Origin: Roseobacter sp. MH60115
Lineage (GTDB): Bacteria; Pseudomonadota; Alphaproteobacteria; Rhodobacterales; Rhodobacteraceae
DNA length: 64,000 bases
NCBI RefSeq assembly: GCF_015644665.1
Contig: NZ_JADOBQ010000002.1
Location: 496,001-560,000 of the forward strand
Direction of reading: 5' to 3'
The notes under the pieces were generated by a model, which did not search any database, had not been told where the DNA came from, and worked only from the letters and a program-made list of their open reading frames with translations. Shown one piece after another: positions 1 to 9,465 of the stretch. Each line of letters begins with the position of its first letter. Positions within the stretch are counted from its first letter, which is position 1. The position numbers were made by a program, and so were the translations under genes.

Positions 1-1
1 G

Positions 2-1708
2 GGGTTGATCCCTGGTGCAGGCGGCACCCAGCGTCTGCCGCGACTGACCGGGGCAGAGGCCGCCATCGAGGCCATCACCACCGGGCGCCATATCCCGGCG
101 AAAGAGGCGGCAGCGCTTGGTATCATCGACCGGGTTGAGGAAGGTGATCCACAAACCGTGGGGCTGGCCTATGCAGGGTCGTTGCTGGTCTCCGGAGCAG
201 AGAGGCGGCCCGTCAGTGAAATGCCCGCCCCGGATGCCATCGACTGGGATGCCACCTATACGGCGGTTTTAAAGAAAGGTCGCGGCCAACTTTCCCCCGC
301 ACAGGCCGTGCGCGCGGTGCAGGCCAGCACCGAGCAGCCCTTTGCCGAAGGACTGCAAACCGAGCGTCAGATGTTCCGCGATCTGATGGAAACGGATCAG
401 CGGCAGGGCATGATCCACGCCTTTTTCTCGGAACGCGCCGTGAGCAACCTGCCTGAGCTGAAAGGCATTGATCCCCGCCGCCTTGAGAAAATCGGCGTGA
501 TTGGCGGCGGCACCATGGGTGCGGGTATCGCGACAGCGGGTCTGTTGAGTGGCATGTCTGTGACACTGATCGAGATGACCCAGGACGCGGCGGATGCCGC
601 GCGGGGCAGGATTGCGGGCAACCTCGCCGGTGCGCTGAAGCGCGGCAAGATCACGGCAGAGGCACATGATAACCTTCTGAACGACCATCTCGATGTTGCG
701 ATTCACTATGACGCGCTCAGGGACGCGGACCTCGTGATTGAGGCCGTTTTTGAAGACATGGCGGTCAAGAAGTCGGTCTTTGGTCAACTCGACGCCGTCT
801 GCAAACCAGGGGCGGTGCTGGCGACCAATACCTCCTACCTGGACATCAACGAGATCGCCACCAGCACATCGCGGCCCGGTGACGTGATCGGCCTGCATTT
901 CTTCTCGCCCGCTCATGTCATGAAGCTGTTGGAGGTGGTGGTGCCGGAGCAGACCGCTGCGGATGTGGTGGCCACTGGTTTCGCACTGGGCAAGACGCTG
1001 GGCAAGATCGCCGTGCGATCGGGCGTTTGCGATGGCTTCATCGGCAACCGCATCATGCGCGCCTACCGGATGGCGGCGGATCATATGGTGCTGGAGGGCG
1101 CGACCCCCTTCGAGATCGACACGGCGCTGACCGACTTCGGCTTTGCCATGGGGCCATTCGCAGTGTCCGATCTCGCCGGGCTCGACATCGCCTGGGCCAT
1201 GCGCAAACGTCTGGCCGCCACCCGTGACCCGCGTGAACGGGTGGGGCGCTATCCGGATAAGCTCTGTGAAGCGGGACACTTCGGACGGAAATCTGGCAAG
1301 GGGTTTTACCTCTATGAGGCGGACCAAAGGGGCAGCACACCCAACCCCGAGGTGCTTGACCTGATCGCGGCGGAACGCGCCGACCGTGACATCACCCCGC
1401 GCAGCTTCACTGCAGAGGAAATTCAGCGCCGCTACATGGCGGCCATGGTCAATGAGGCCGCGCGGATTGTAGGCGAAGGCATCGCCCGCCGCCCGCTCGA
1501 CGTTGATATGGTGCTGCTCTTTGGCTACGGATTTCCGCGCTATCACGGCGGGCCGCTGAAATGGGCCGATCTTCAGGGCCTGGACACGGTTCTCGCGGAT
1601 ATTGAGGGATTCGCAAAAGAGGATGACTTCTTTTGGCAACCCGCGCCGCTCTTGCAGAAACTGGTCGCCGAAGGCCGGAACTTTGACGATCTGAATAAAC
1701 CGGGCTGA
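2..1708 (+). CDS. fadJ: Bifunctional enoyl-CoA hydratase / 3-hydroxyacyl-CoA dehydrogenase, 5' end cut by window
   Basis: This is the beta-oxidation multifunctional alpha subunit, which hydrates 2-enoyl-CoA and then oxidises 3-hydroxyacyl-CoA with NAD. The reading frame is open at the window edge and enters with the late hydratase segment PGAGGTQRLPR, so roughly the first 125-135 residues are missing. A Rossmann motif IGVIGGGTMGAG follows the hydratase part. The hydroxyacyl dehydrogenase signature GLHFFSPAHVMKLLEVV and two C-terminal dehydrogenase repeats come next, ending in a GYGFPRYHGGP segment typical of FadJ/FadB. It ends 14 bp from the convergent rpe. The thiolase partner would be expected upstream, outside the window. 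FadB and FadJ cannot be separated from sequence alone, so the symbol is provisional. Confidence 0.9.
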   Translation, partial: GLIPGAGGTQRLPRLTGAEAAIEAITTGRHIPAKEAAALGIIDRVEEGDPQTVGLAYAGSLLVSGAERRPVSEMPAPDAIDWDATYTAVLKKGRGQLSPAQAVRAVQASTEQPFAEGLQTERQMFRDLMETDQRQGMIHAFFSERAVSNLPELKGIDPRRLEKIGVIGGGTMGAGIATAGLLSGMSVTLIEMTQDAADAARGRIAGNLAGALKRGKITAEAHDNLLNDHLDVAIHYDALRDADLVIEAVFEDMAVKKSVFGQLDAVCKPGAVLATNTSYLDINEIATSTSRPGDVIGLHFFSPAHVMKLLEVVVPEQTAADVVATGFALGKTLGKIAVRSGVCDGFIGNRIMRAYRMAADHMVLEGATPFEIDTALTDFGFAMGPFAVSDLAGLDIAWAMRKRLAATRDPRERVGRYPDKLCEAGHFGRKSGKGFYLYEADQRGSTPNPEVLDLIAAERADRDITPRSFTAEEIQRRYMAAMVNEAARIVGEGIARRPLDVDMVLLFGYGFPRYHGGPLKWADLQGLDTVLADIEGFAKEDDFFWQPAPLLQKLVAEGRNFDDLNKPG

Positions 1709-1722
1709 GGCGGCGGCCTGCT

Positions 1723-2412
1723 TTAGACGTAGGTGCCGCTTGCAGCCGCGCGAATGGCGCCGATGTTGTCGCCATAGGGGGCCGGATCGCTGACCGATCC
1801 GCCGCGAAACACGGCAGAGCCCGCAACCAGCACATCCGCCCCGGCCTTTGCCACCAAAGGTGCCGTGCTCGGGTCAACACCGCCATCGATTTCAATATGC
1901 ACCGGGCGATCCCCGATCATGCGGCGCAAAGCGGAAATCTTCTCCGACATGTCGATGAATTTCTGTCCGCCAAAGCCGGGGTTCACGGTCATCACGCAGA
2001 TCAGATCGACACTGTCGATCAACTCGGAGACCGCGCTTGCCGGTGTGCCGGGGTTCAGCGCAACACCCGCCTTGGCGCCCGCCCCGCGAATGGCCTGCAG
2101 CGTGCGGTGGATATGGGGGCCTGCCTCGACATGGGCGGTGATCACATCCGCGCCCGCCTGAGCAAAGGCGTCGATGTAAGGGTCAACCGGCGTGATCATC
2201 AGATGCACGTCCATCACGCCCTTGATGTGCGGGCGGATTGCGGCGCATGTGGTCGGGCCAAAGGTGATATTGGGCACGAAATGCCCGTCCATCACGTCCA
2301 CATGCACCCAATCGGCGCCCTGCGCTTCGATGGCTTCGCATTCCGCGCCGAAATTGGCAAAATCCGCAGCCAGGATCGAGGGGGCAATTTTGATGGATCG
2401 GTCAAAGGACAT
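1723..2412 (-). CDS. rpe: Ribulose-phosphate 3-epimerase
   Basis: Interconverts ribulose 5-phosphate and xylulose 5-phosphate in the pentose phosphate pathway or Calvin cycle. The 229-residue product has the usual family length and TIM-barrel markers: KIAPSILAADFANFG at the N-terminus, HVDVMDGHFVPNITFGP with the metal-binding His and Asp, DVHLMI, VMTVNPGFGGQKF, and EIDGGV followed by GADVLVAGSAVF near the C-terminus. The start chosen gives MSFDRSIKIAPS. A second ATG two codons upstream at 2418 follows an AAGG motif and is a close alternative. A longer open frame upstream has no family similarity and was not used. The gene is convergent with fadJ and divergent from the ABC transporter operon starting at 2566. 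Confidence 0.95.
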   Translation of the reverse strand: MSFDRSIKIAPSILAADFANFGAECEAIEAQGADWVHVDVMDGHFVPNITFGPTTCAAIRPHIKGVMDVHLMITPVDPYIDAFAQAGADVITAHVEAGPHIHRTLQAIRGAGAKAGVALNPGTPASAVSELIDSVDLICVMTVNPGFGGQKFIDMSEKISALRRMIGDRPVHIEIDGGVDPSTAPLVAKAGADVLVAGSAVFRGGSVSDPAPYGDNIGAIRAAASGTYV

Positions 2413-2565
2413 GGGCATAGCGCCTTTTGCATCGGGAAGGGACATGCGCGCTATACCGGGGGCGATGGGCGCGAGGCAATAGCGTTCGGCGCTTGCAGCT
2501 AGGGCAATGTCGGGTAAACCTTGACCAAAGGGCCGGTGGGCCGTGTGAATTCCAGGGAGGATCAG

Positions 2566-3585
2566 ATGCCGAATTTCAATCGTCGCGACGCTATGGGCGT
2601 TCTGGGGGCGGCTACGGCCGTTGGTCTGGCGGCACCCGCCTATGCGGCGGGCCGCAAGATTACCGTGGGCGCGCTGCGGTTTACCAGCCATTCCGGCAGC
2701 TTCATCGCCTATGAACGCAACTACTTTGCCGAGGCGGGCCTGGATGTGGAGCTGAAGTTCTTTCAGGCGGCCCAGCCTATGGCTGTCGCGATTGCCAGCG
2801 GCGACGTGGACTACGCAGTCACGGCGATTTCGGGTGGTCTTGTGTCCTTGGCCGACAAGGGGGCGATCAAGGTGATCGGTGGTGCGCTGTCCGAAGAACC
2901 GGGCATTGACGGGCAGAAAATTCTCGCCAGCGACGCGGCCTTTCAGGCAGGGCTAACCTCACCCAAGGCATTGGATGGCAAGAGCTTTGGCATGTCCACT
3001 GCCGGTTCTTCGTTTCACTACATGGGGTCCAAGGTGGCCGTAGCCGAAGGCGTGTCGATGTCTTTCAAGCCGCTGCAAAAGGTGGGAGCGATCATTGGCG
3101 CGCTGAAGTCCGGGCAGATCGATGCCTGGTCCATCGTGCCGCATATCGCCAAGCCGCTTGCGGGGTCCGGCGCCGTCCATATCATCGGCAACATCGCGGA
3201 TTACCTGCCGGACTATCAGGTCACCACGGTCTTTACCTCGGCCAGCAATGCGGCGGAGGAGCGGGAGATGACCCAGGACTATCTGGAGGCCTATTCCAAG
3301 GGTGTGGCGGACTACAATGCCACCATGATTGCCAAGGAAAGCGGTCAGGAAGGGATCGATGGTATGGTCGATCTGATCCACAAATATGTCTACACCGACC
3401 GCCCGCGCGAAAAGGCGGCACCGTCGATCATCAATGGCACCATGCGGCTGAATGAAGGGGCCGCGTTGAACGTAGCCTCCGTGCGCGACCAGTTGGAATG
3501 GTTCCAGTCCGAGGGGCTGGTGGGGGCGGATATCACGCTGGATACGCTGCTTGATACCAGTTTTGTCGAGACCCTGGGCAGCTAG
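2566..3585 (+). CDS. ABC transporter substrate-binding protein, NitT/TauT (NMT1/SsuA-like) family
   Basis: Periplasmic binding component of an uptake ABC transporter. The 339-residue product opens with a Tat-like signal, NRRDAMGVLGAATAVGLAAPAYA, then a mature domain starting KITVGALRFTSHSGSF. The FFAEAGLDVELKFF-type segment and the SGDVDYAVTAISGG stretch are typical of the NMT1/SsuA fold. The ATG at 2566 has GGGAGG at 2555-2560, which decides it over upstream in-frame codons. It is followed after 5 bp by its ATPase and then the permease, forming a three-gene operon. The substrate cannot be read from the sequence: sulfonates, nitrate, pyrimidines and aromatic acids are all carried by this family. 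Confidence 0.85.
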   Translation: MPNFNRRDAMGVLGAATAVGLAAPAYAAGRKITVGALRFTSHSGSFIAYERNYFAEAGLDVELKFFQAAQPMAVAIASGDVDYAVTAISGGLVSLADKGAIKVIGGALSEEPGIDGQKILASDAAFQAGLTSPKALDGKSFGMSTAGSSFHYMGSKVAVAEGVSMSFKPLQKVGAIIGALKSGQIDAWSIVPHIAKPLAGSGAVHIIGNIADYLPDYQVTTVFTSASNAAEEREMTQDYLEAYSKGVADYNATMIAKESGQEGIDGMVDLIHKYVYTDRPREKAAPSIINGTMRLNEGAALNVASVRDQLEWFQSEGLVGADITLDTLLDTSFVETLGS

Positions 3586-3590
3586 GGCAG

Positions 3591-4358
3591 ATGGAGCTGC
3601 GCCTGCGGGGAGTTGGTCACGGATATGGTGGCCGCGAGGTGCTGCGCGGCATCGATCTCGACATCCCGGCGGGGCAGATTGTCTGCATCGTCGGGCCGTC
3701 CGGCTGTGGCAAATCCACGCTGCTGCGGATGATGGGCGGGTTGGAAGAACCGGACCTTGGGGAGGTTCTGCAGGTGGGGCAGGCGCCCGAGGACTGCCTG
3801 AACCCTTTGACCTACATTTTTCAGGATTTTGCTTTGCTGCCCTGGCGCACGGTTGCGGGGAATGTGTCTCTTGTGTTGGAAGACCATGAGATCAAAGGCG
3901 TAGATGCGAGCGCTATGATCAAGGATGTGCTGCAGCGCACGCGCCTTTCGGACTTTGCCGATACGTTACCACGACAGCTCTCTGGCGGCATGAAACAGCG
4001 GGTGGCCATCGCCCGTGCGCTGGTCGTCAATCCGGCGGTGATGTTGATGGATGAGCCGCTCTCGGCGCTGGACAGCCAGACGCGCGAATTGCTGATGGAC
4101 GATCTGATAAGCCTGTGGACAAGGACCCCCTTTACGGCAGTTTATGTAACGCACAATCTGGCCGAAGCCGTGCGCTTGGGACACCGGATCGTGGTGTTGT
4201 CGCGCCGCCCGGGTGAGGTTCGAGAGGTGGTCACTCTGGAAAAACCGCTCGAGGCGCGCGCCTATGGTGACGCAGATCTGGAGGTGAAGCAGAAACATCT
4301 CTGGGAGTTGATGCGCGCGGAAGCAGCGGCGGCGGATGCGGAGCTGATCGGTGGATAA
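3591..4358 (+). CDS. ABC transporter ATP-binding protein, NitT/TauT family
   Basis: The 255-residue cytoplasmic ATPase powers the importer encoded by its neighbours. Walker A is GPSGCGKST near residue 36, the Q-loop lies in TYIFQDFALLPW, the ABC signature is LSGGMKQR, Walker B is VMLMDEP, and the H-loop is VYVTHNLAEAV. The LLPWRTV sequence after the Q-loop is characteristic of the SsuB/TauB/NrtD group. Length is normal. The last 8 bp overlap the permease gene, which indicates translational coupling. The ATG follows an AGGGCAG sequence right after the binding-protein stop. Confidence 0.93.
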   Translation: MELRLRGVGHGYGGREVLRGIDLDIPAGQIVCIVGPSGCGKSTLLRMMGGLEEPDLGEVLQVGQAPEDCLNPLTYIFQDFALLPWRTVAGNVSLVLEDHEIKGVDASAMIKDVLQRTRLSDFADTLPRQLSGGMKQRVAIARALVVNPAVMLMDEPLSALDSQTRELLMDDLISLWTRTPFTAVYVTHNLAEAVRLGHRIVVLSRRPGEVREVVTLEKPLEARAYGDADLEVKQKHLWELMRAEAAAADAELIGG

Positions 4359-5145
4359 CCCGGTCAAAATAGTCGTATTCAGAGGGGGAGGTTTTGCGCC
4401 GGTGACACGGCGTTGGGTTGGGTTTGCGGTGTTTCTGGTCCTGCTACTGGCTGTTGAATGGGGCACGCGCACCGGGTTTATCTCGCCGCTTACCCTGCCC
4501 AAGCCAAGCGATGTTTTGCAAACATTTGCAGAGCTTTACAGCTCGGGGCTCTTGTTCCAACATCTCTTGCCCTCTCTGTCCCGACTGGCGGTCGGTGCCG
4601 CTTTGGGGGCGTCATTGGGGATCGGTGTGGGTCTTTTGATGGGATTGTTCTCTTTCATCCGCGCCGGATTGGTGCCCTTGGTGGCGGCGATCTTCCCAAT
4701 TCCCAAGATTGCCCTGCTGCCGCTCTTTGTGATCTGGTTCGGGATCGACGAAGGCAGCAAATATGCATTGATCGCCTTTGGTACCTTCACCCCGACCGTC
4801 GTGGCCACATATGCGGCTGTGGATAACGTAGACCGAACGCTGATCCGCATGGGGCAGAGTTTTGGGCTGAGCTGGCTCAGTATCGTCCGCAAGATTGTCC
4901 TGCCGGGGGCAATGCCCGGCATTCTTGCGGGGCTCCGGATTTCGCTGGCGATTGCGATCATCCTGCTGGTTGCGGCGGAGATGCTGGGCGCGGAATATGG
5001 GATCGGTGCCTATATTCTCGAGGCGGGGTCGCTCTATGATCTGGAACGGCTTTTTGCAGGCGTGGTGATCCTGTCGGTTTTGGGTGTTCTGGTCAGCGCC
5101 GTGATCGGCGCCATCGAAAAGCGCGTGTTAAATTGGCGTAGTTAG
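4351..5145 (+). CDS. ABC transporter permease, NitT/TauT (SsuC/TauC) family
   Basis: Membrane component of the same importer, 264 residues with about six predicted hydrophobic segments (first at about 24-40: WVGFAVFLVLLLAVEW). The cytoplasmic EAA loop is visible as FGLSWLSIVRKIVLPGAMPGILAGLRISLAIA. The start is a GTG inside the 3' end of the ATPase gene (8-bp overlap). A later start would shorten only the cytoplasmic tail. The segment PIPKIALLPLFVIWFGI is a hallmark of this permease family. Nothing follows in the same operon. A 180-bp gap without recognisable genes separates it from the peroxiredoxin-like gene. Confidence 0.9.
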   Translation: MDNPVKIVVFRGGGFAPVTRRWVGFAVFLVLLLAVEWGTRTGFISPLTLPKPSDVLQTFAELYSSGLLFQHLLPSLSRLAVGAALGASLGIGVGLLMGLFSFIRAGLVPLVAAIFPIPKIALLPLFVIWFGIDEGSKYALIAFGTFTPTVVATYAAVDNVDRTLIRMGQSFGLSWLSIVRKIVLPGAMPGILAGLRISLAIAIILLVAAEMLGAEYGIGAYILEAGSLYDLERLFAGVVILSVLGVLVSAVIGAIEKRVLNWRS

Positions 5146-5325
5146 GGGATGTTGTCGGTGCCGCCAACGCGGTTTGGAAAAAACCGAGGCGGGTAAAAAG
5201 CCACTTCCCCGCGACTTCCGTTCCATGCTCTTGCGCACAAGGCAACGTGAACTCTCGCCTATGGCCTTGCGTCGGTATCCATGAGAGCAGTGGGACCCAC
5301 GAATTATAGAACGGAGAAGTGCCCC

Positions 5326-5862
5326 ATGCTGATGCCACGCCAGAAAACCCCCGACCTTGAGCTCCCCCTTCTTGGTGGAGGCACATTCAACCTGTCGGAA
5401 GATGCCTCTGAACGGGGCACGGTTGTCTGTTTTTACCGGGGGCTGCATTGCCCGCTCTGCGCGACCTATCTGAAAGAGCTTGAAAAACGAACACCGGAAT
5501 TTGCGGAACGTGGCGTGAAGACCATCGCGATCAGCAGCGATGGTGAAGAGCGCGCACAGGCGATGGCGGAAAAGATCGAGGCAAAAGAGCTGCGGTTCGG
5601 CTATGATCTGTCCCTGAGCAAGGCCAAGGAATGGGGGCTCTACATCTCTACATCGCGGGGCAAGACGTCGATCGGGATCGAAGAGCCTGCGCTTTTTTCC
5701 GAGCCGGGGCTGTTCATGGTGACACCGCAACAGACGCTTTACTACGGATCGGTGCAGACGATGCCGTTCGTGCGCCCGCATTTCTCGGAACTGGTGGGGG
5801 CGTTGGACTTTGCAATAGGCAATGACTATCCGGCGCGGGGTGAATACACCGGTGCGGTCTGA
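5326..5862 (+). CDS. Peroxiredoxin-like (AhpC/TSA) family protein
   Basis: Thioredoxin-fold protein of 178 residues. Its segment VVCFYRGLHCPLCATYLKELEKR has a CxxC arrangement at the position of the peroxidatic cysteine, placing it with the peroxiredoxin-like AhpC/TSA group rather than the classical 2-Cys AhpC. A likely role is thiol-dependent reduction of peroxides. The start at 5326 (MLMPRQKTPDLELPLLGGG) is supported by GGAG at 5313-5316. An upstream in-frame ATG at 5281 lacks conservation-like sequence. It stands alone, convergent with the acyl-CoA synthetase. The physiological substrate is not evident. Confidence 0.8.
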   Translation: MLMPRQKTPDLELPLLGGGTFNLSEDASERGTVVCFYRGLHCPLCATYLKELEKRTPEFAERGVKTIAISSDGEERAQAMAEKIEAKELRFGYDLSLSKAKEWGLYISTSRGKTSIGIEEPALFSEPGLFMVTPQQTLYYGSVQTMPFVRPHFSELVGALDFAIGNDYPARGEYTGAV

Positions 5863-5940
5863 CAGAGGGTGGTTCGGATCGGGCGATTGGTCAGAACCGT
5901 GCTGTTGGTGAAAGGCGCGGCTGGCGCCGCACGACATGTC

Positions 5941-5969
5941 CCAGGCAAATCCTGAGCGGATTGGCCTGG
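5941..5969. terminator. Stem-loop between convergent genes
   Basis: CCAGGC-A-AATCC pairs with GGATT-G-GCCTGG around a TGAGC loop: 11 base pairs with one mismatch. It lies between the peroxiredoxin-like gene (ends 5862) and the convergent acyl-CoA synthetase (ends 5992). Position and symmetry suit a bidirectional terminator, but neither strand shows a clear T-run, so intrinsic termination is unproven. Confidence 0.45.
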
Positions 5970-5991
5970 TGTTGGCACTTCGCGTCGCCTT

Positions 5992-7686
5992 TCATGCCTC
6001 ACCAGAGAGCTCTGCCACCATCTGATCCCGCATGATGAACTTTTGCGGCTTGCCGGTGACCGTCATCGGCAGCTCGGATCTGATGCGGATGTGAGTTGGC
6101 GTTTTGAAGTGGGCGATGTTTTCCTTGCAGAAGTCCCGTATCGTTTTCGGTGACGCCGTGGCACCTCCGTGCAGGACCACCCAGGCGCAGACGATTTCCC
6201 CCAAGGTGTCATCGGGGATGCCGAAAACCTGCGCTTGAGCGATATCCGGATGCGTGTAGAGGAATTCCTCTATTTCCCGTGGGTAGATGTTCTCGCCCCC
6301 GCGCAGGATCATGTCCTTGACGCGACCGGTGATGCTGCAATAGCCCTCCGCATCCAGAGTGGCGAGGTCTCCGGTATGCATCCAGCCCTCGGCATCGATG
6401 CTCTGAGTGGTTTTTTCATCCTCTCCCCAGTAGCCTTTCATCACCGAATAGCCGCGGGTCAATAGCTCTCCCTGGTGTCCGGTGGGCACTGTGTGGCCTT
6501 CTGCATCGACGAGGCGGACCTCGACATGCGGATGGATGCGGCCCACTGAGGAGACCCGCTTGTCCAGCGGATCGTCCACGTTGCTTTGGAAGGAAACAGG
6601 GGAGGTTTCGGTCATGCCGTAGGCGATGGTCACGCCGGTCATGTGCATCTGCGACTGCACCTGTTTCATGATTTCGCGCGGGCAGGGCGCGCCGGCCATG
6701 ATGCCCGTCCTCAGGGTGCTGAGATCGTAGCGGTCGAAGTCGGGCAGGGCGAGTTCGTTCACAAACATCGTGGGCACGCCGAAGAGGGCCGTGCAGCATT
6801 CTTCCGAGACGGCTTGCAGAGTTTCCCTCGCATCAAAGCCCTCACCGGGGACCACGATGGTGGCACCTTTGGTGACGCAGCCTAAGGTGCCCATCACCAT
6901 GCCAAAGCAGTGATAGAAAGGCACGGGGATACAGAGCTTGTCGCGTTCCGTCAGCTCAAGGGTTTGCGTGACGAAATGCGCGTTGTTGACGATGTTATGA
7001 TGCGTGAGGCTGGCGCCTTTTGGGCTGCCGGTGGTGCCGGAGGTGAACTGAATGTTAATCACATCCTGCGGGTCGAGACGGGCACTGATTGCGTCGAGGT
7101 CGGCTGTGCTGGCTTTGCCTGCCCGGCACAGCGCGTCAAAACTGCGCATCCCTTCCGGGATGTCCTGCCCCATCACGATGACATGGCGCAAGTGGGGCAG
7201 CTTGGCGGCGCGCAGGAGACCCGTGGTCTGGCCCAGTTCAGGGGCAAGCTTTTGCAGCATGCCGGTGTAGTCCGAGGACTTGAAGGCGCGGGCCGTGATC
7301 AACGCCCGACAGCCAACCTTGTTCAGGGCGAACTCAAGCTCCGACAGGCGGTAGGCAGGATTGATGCACACCAGCACGGCCCCGATGCGGGCGGTGGCGA
7401 ACTGGGTGAGCAGCCATTCATAGCGGTTTGGCGACCAGATGCCGACGCGGTCGCCTTGGCTGATCCCCAGATCAAGCAACCCGGCGGCACAACGGTCTAC
7501 CTCTCGGCTGAGATCACTATAGCTCCATCGGATCTCCTGAGCGCGAAAGATAGCGGCGGGATGGTCCGGGAGCCGCGCGGTCGTTTGCGCCAGCATATTA
7601 GGCAAGGTCATGTTCAGAAGAGGCGCGGATGTGTCGCCGATCACATGGGACATCCCCTTGCGCGGTCGCCGATTGTGCCTGCTCAT
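5992..7686 (-). CDS. AMP-forming acyl-CoA synthetase (fatty-acid CoA ligase type)
   Basis: Activates a carboxylic acid to its CoA thioester via an acyl-adenylate. The 564-residue product carries the AMP-binding motif [13 protein letters not shown], the [13 protein letters not shown] segment (here [12 protein letters not shown]), GYGMTE-type motif [17 protein letters not shown] with GWMHTGDLA, and the C-terminal [15 protein letters not shown] followed by a lysine region TVTGKPQKF. These place it with medium/long-chain acyl-CoA ligases. The start at 7686 follows GGGAGG with 7-bp spacing. Another ATG at 7653 is possible. It sits 22 bp downstream of the RpiR regulator gene on the same strand, so the two may be co-transcribed. 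It could feed the beta-oxidation enzyme at the left edge. Confidence 0.9.
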   Translation of the reverse strand: MSRHNRRPRKGMSHVIGDTSAPLLNMTLPNMLAQTTARLPDHPAAIFRAQEIRWSYSDLSREVDRCAAGLLDLGISQGDRVGIWSPNRYEWLLTQFATARIGAVLVCINPAYRLSELEFALNKVGCRALITARAFKSSDYTGMLQKLAPELGQTTGLLRAAKLPHLRHVIVMGQDIPEGMRSFDALCRAGKASTADLDAISARLDPQDVINIQFTSGTTGSPKGASLTHHNIVNNAHFVTQTLELTERDKLCIPVPFYHCFGMVMGTLGCVTKGATIVVPGEGFDARETLQAVSEECCTALFGVPTMFVNELALPDFDRYDLSTLRTGIMAGAPCPREIMKQVQSQMHMTGVTIAYGMTETSPVSFQSNVDDPLDKRVSSVGRIHPHVEVRLVDAEGHTVPTGHQGELLTRGYSVMKGYWGEDEKTTQSIDAEGWMHTGDLATLDAEGYCSITGRVKDMILRGGENIYPREIEEFLYTHPDIAQAQVFGIPDDTLGEIVCAWVVLHGGATASPKTIRDFCKENIAHFKTPTHIRIRSELPMTVTGKPQKFIMRDQMVAELSGEA

Positions 7687-7708
7687 ATCTGTCCCTCCCG
7701 ACGCATCT

Positions 7709-8581
7709 CTAGGTGAATTTACGGAAGAGTTTGGTTTGGTCAAACATGTCTTCCAGCGTTTGCATCCGGTCCTTGGTATCGGCCCAGGACAGGTCTTGCA
7801 CCGCCGCGATGACCGTCTCGACCAACAGCAATGTGGTGGCGGCGGAATCCCAGGCCGAGGGCACAACGATCCGGCTGGAGAAACAGATATCGGCGAGGCT
7901 GTGGATGGGGGACCGCCACTGATCGGTAAAGAGAATGATCCGCGCGCCCCGCGCTTGGGCAATTTCCGCCAGCTTGAGCGTATTGCTCTCGTACCGGCGC
8001 ACGTCGAAGATCGCGAAAGTATCGCCCTCCTTCACGTCCAGCAGGTAATGCGGCCAGGCGTTGGAGGTGGATTGAATATGGATCACTTCCGGGCGGATCA
8101 TCTGCATGTGCAGAAAGAGATATTCCGCCAGCGTGTGGGTGATCCGTCCACCGACGATGTGCAGCCGCGAACTGGTGTCGGCCAGTTGTGCGCAGGCGGC
8201 ATCGAAATCATTGGTGTCGATCTGGGCCAACGAATGGCGGATGTTCTGGATCACCGCCTCGGTGAAACGGTTCAGCATGTGGCCTTCCGGCGCACCCTCG
8301 GCCCAGGTGTCATGTTTGGCGATGGGGCCGCTGACCTTCGCCTTCAGTTCCTCGCGCAGATCGGCCTGAAACTCCGGATACCCTTTGAACCCCAGCTTCT
8401 GCACCATCCGCGCCACGGTCGGGGTCGAAACATCGGCATCCTTGGCCAGGGTCGCAATCGGACCAAGCCCTGAGGCAGGGTAGTTTTCCAGGATCGCATG
8501 GGCCAGCTGTCGCTCGGCACGGGTCAGGGTTTCAAGCCGGGCCTGAATGCGGTCTGCGATGGTGAGATTGGCGTCATCCAA
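7709..8581 (-). CDS. RpiR/MurR-family transcriptional regulator
   Basis: The 290-residue product has an N-terminal HTH_6 domain (residues about 5-80; [17 protein letters not shown] and [23 protein letters not shown]) and a C-terminal SIS domain (about 125-265; [25 protein letters not shown]). Members bind sugar phosphates or other small metabolites. It is divergent from the TRAP/glutamine-synthetase-like operon at 8701, and the 119-bp gap holds a 14-bp palindrome at 8648-8661. It probably controls that operon. The effector is unknown. Confidence 0.88.
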   Translation of the reverse strand: MDDANLTIADRIQARLETLTRAERQLAHAILENYPASGLGPIATLAKDADVSTPTVARMVQKLGFKGYPEFQADLREELKAKVSGPIAKHDTWAEGAPEGHMLNRFTEAVIQNIRHSLAQIDTNDFDAACAQLADTSSRLHIVGGRITHTLAEYLFLHMQMIRPEVIHIQSTSNAWPHYLLDVKEGDTFAIFDVRRYESNTLKLAEIAQARGARIILFTDQWRSPIHSLADICFSSRIVVPSAWDSAATTLLLVETVIAAVQDLSWADTKDRMQTLEDMFDQTKLFRKFT

Positions 8582-8647
8582 ATCGGGTGCCTTCTTTTTG
8601 ATGGATTTTTTTACAGATCATAGAGAACTGAAAGAATAGTTTCATTA

Positions 8648-8661
8648 TTCTGTTGACAGAA
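8648..8661. promoter_or_regulatory. Palindromic operator candidate for the RpiR regulator
   Basis: TTCTGT-TG-ACAGAA is a perfect 6-2-6 inverted repeat in the divergent gap between the rpiR-like gene and the TRAP operon. It covers a TTGACA -35-like hexamer at 8653-8658. A second inverted repeat, AGAATA/TATTCT, lies just upstream at 8633-8651. No convincing -10 box was found at normal spacing. Binding by the neighbouring regulator is inferred. Confidence 0.5.
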
Positions 8662-8700
8662 TCCCGATCCGGCAAGAAGTTTATGCGAAACGGGGGTCGA

Positions 8701-9465
8701 ATGACGAAACCAGGCGCAGCGCAACAGGAGGATGTACCGGTGCATGTACTACATGCAGATGGTGCGTCCGGTACCGTGCTGGTCTGCGAACACGCCAGCG
8801 CCTTCTTCCCGCCGGAACTGAACGCGCTGGGGCTGCCGCCTGACATGCAAAAGGGCCACGCAGCTTGGGATCCCGGCGCACTGGCGGTTGCGCGTAGGAT
8901 GTCGGAGCGTCTTGATGCGCCCCTTGTGGCAGGCGCCGTGTCGCGGCTGATCTATGATTGCAACCGTCCGCCCGAAGCCGCCTCCGCCATTCTGGACCAG
9001 AGCGAAGGCCGCGACATTCCAGGCAACATCGGCCTCAGTGGGGCGGATCGGGCGGACCGTGTCGTGCGCTATTATCTGCCGTTCGAGGCCGCGGTACGCG
9101 ACACCATGGATGCGGCGAACGCGCGGGTTCTGGTAACCGTGCATAGTTTCACGCCGATTTTCATGAGGCAGACCCGCGACGTGGAAATCGGTATCCTGCA
9201 CGACAGCGACACGCGGCTTGCGGACGCCATGCTCAGCACCGCGGCCCGACACACGGCGCTAAACGTCCAGCGGAATGCGCCCTACGGGCCCGAGGACGGC
9301 GTAACGCATACGCTGAAACTGCACGGGCAGAGCCGCGGCATCCCCAATGTGATGCTTGAGATCCGGAATGATCTGATCGCCACTGCGCAACAGCAGCAGG
9401 ACGTGGCGGAAATGCTGGCCGGTTGGGTCGCCCAGGCGCTTGCGGCACTAGAGGCGGCAGCATGA
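8701..9465 (+). CDS. N-formylglutamate amidohydrolase family protein
   Basis: PF05013-type zinc amidohydrolase, 254 residues from the ATG at 8701. Family marks are VLVCEHASAFFPPEL (metal-binding Glu-His), YDCNRPPEA, VLVTVHSFTP and LEIRNDLI. An AGGAGG at 8726-8731 sits 8 bp before an in-frame GTG at 8740, so the true start may be that GTG, shortening the protein by 13 residues. It heads an operon with a TRAP transporter, a glutamine-synthetase-like ligase and two dehydrogenases rather than hut genes. Here it may hydrolyse a gamma-glutamyl or similar amide rather than N-formylglutamate (inference). A genuine hutG-type paralogue lies at 29113. Confidence 0.82.
   Translation: MTKPGAAQQEDVPVHVLHADGASGTVLVCEHASAFFPPELNALGLPPDMQKGHAAWDPGALAVARRMSERLDAPLVAGAVSRLIYDCNRPPEAASAILDQSEGRDIPGNIGLSGADRADRVVRYYLPFEAAVRDTMDAANARVLVTVHSFTPIFMRQTRDVEIGILHDSDTRLADAMLSTAARHTALNVQRNAPYGPEDGVTHTLKLHGQSRGIPNVMLEIRNDLIATAQQQQDVAEMLAGWVAQALAALEAAA

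Noticed and set aside
269-1639. A 456-codon open frame on the minus strand across the beta-oxidation gene
   Set aside because: It is antisense to a clearly identified FadJ-type gene, has no recognisable motif, and is the kind of shadow frame expected at high GC.
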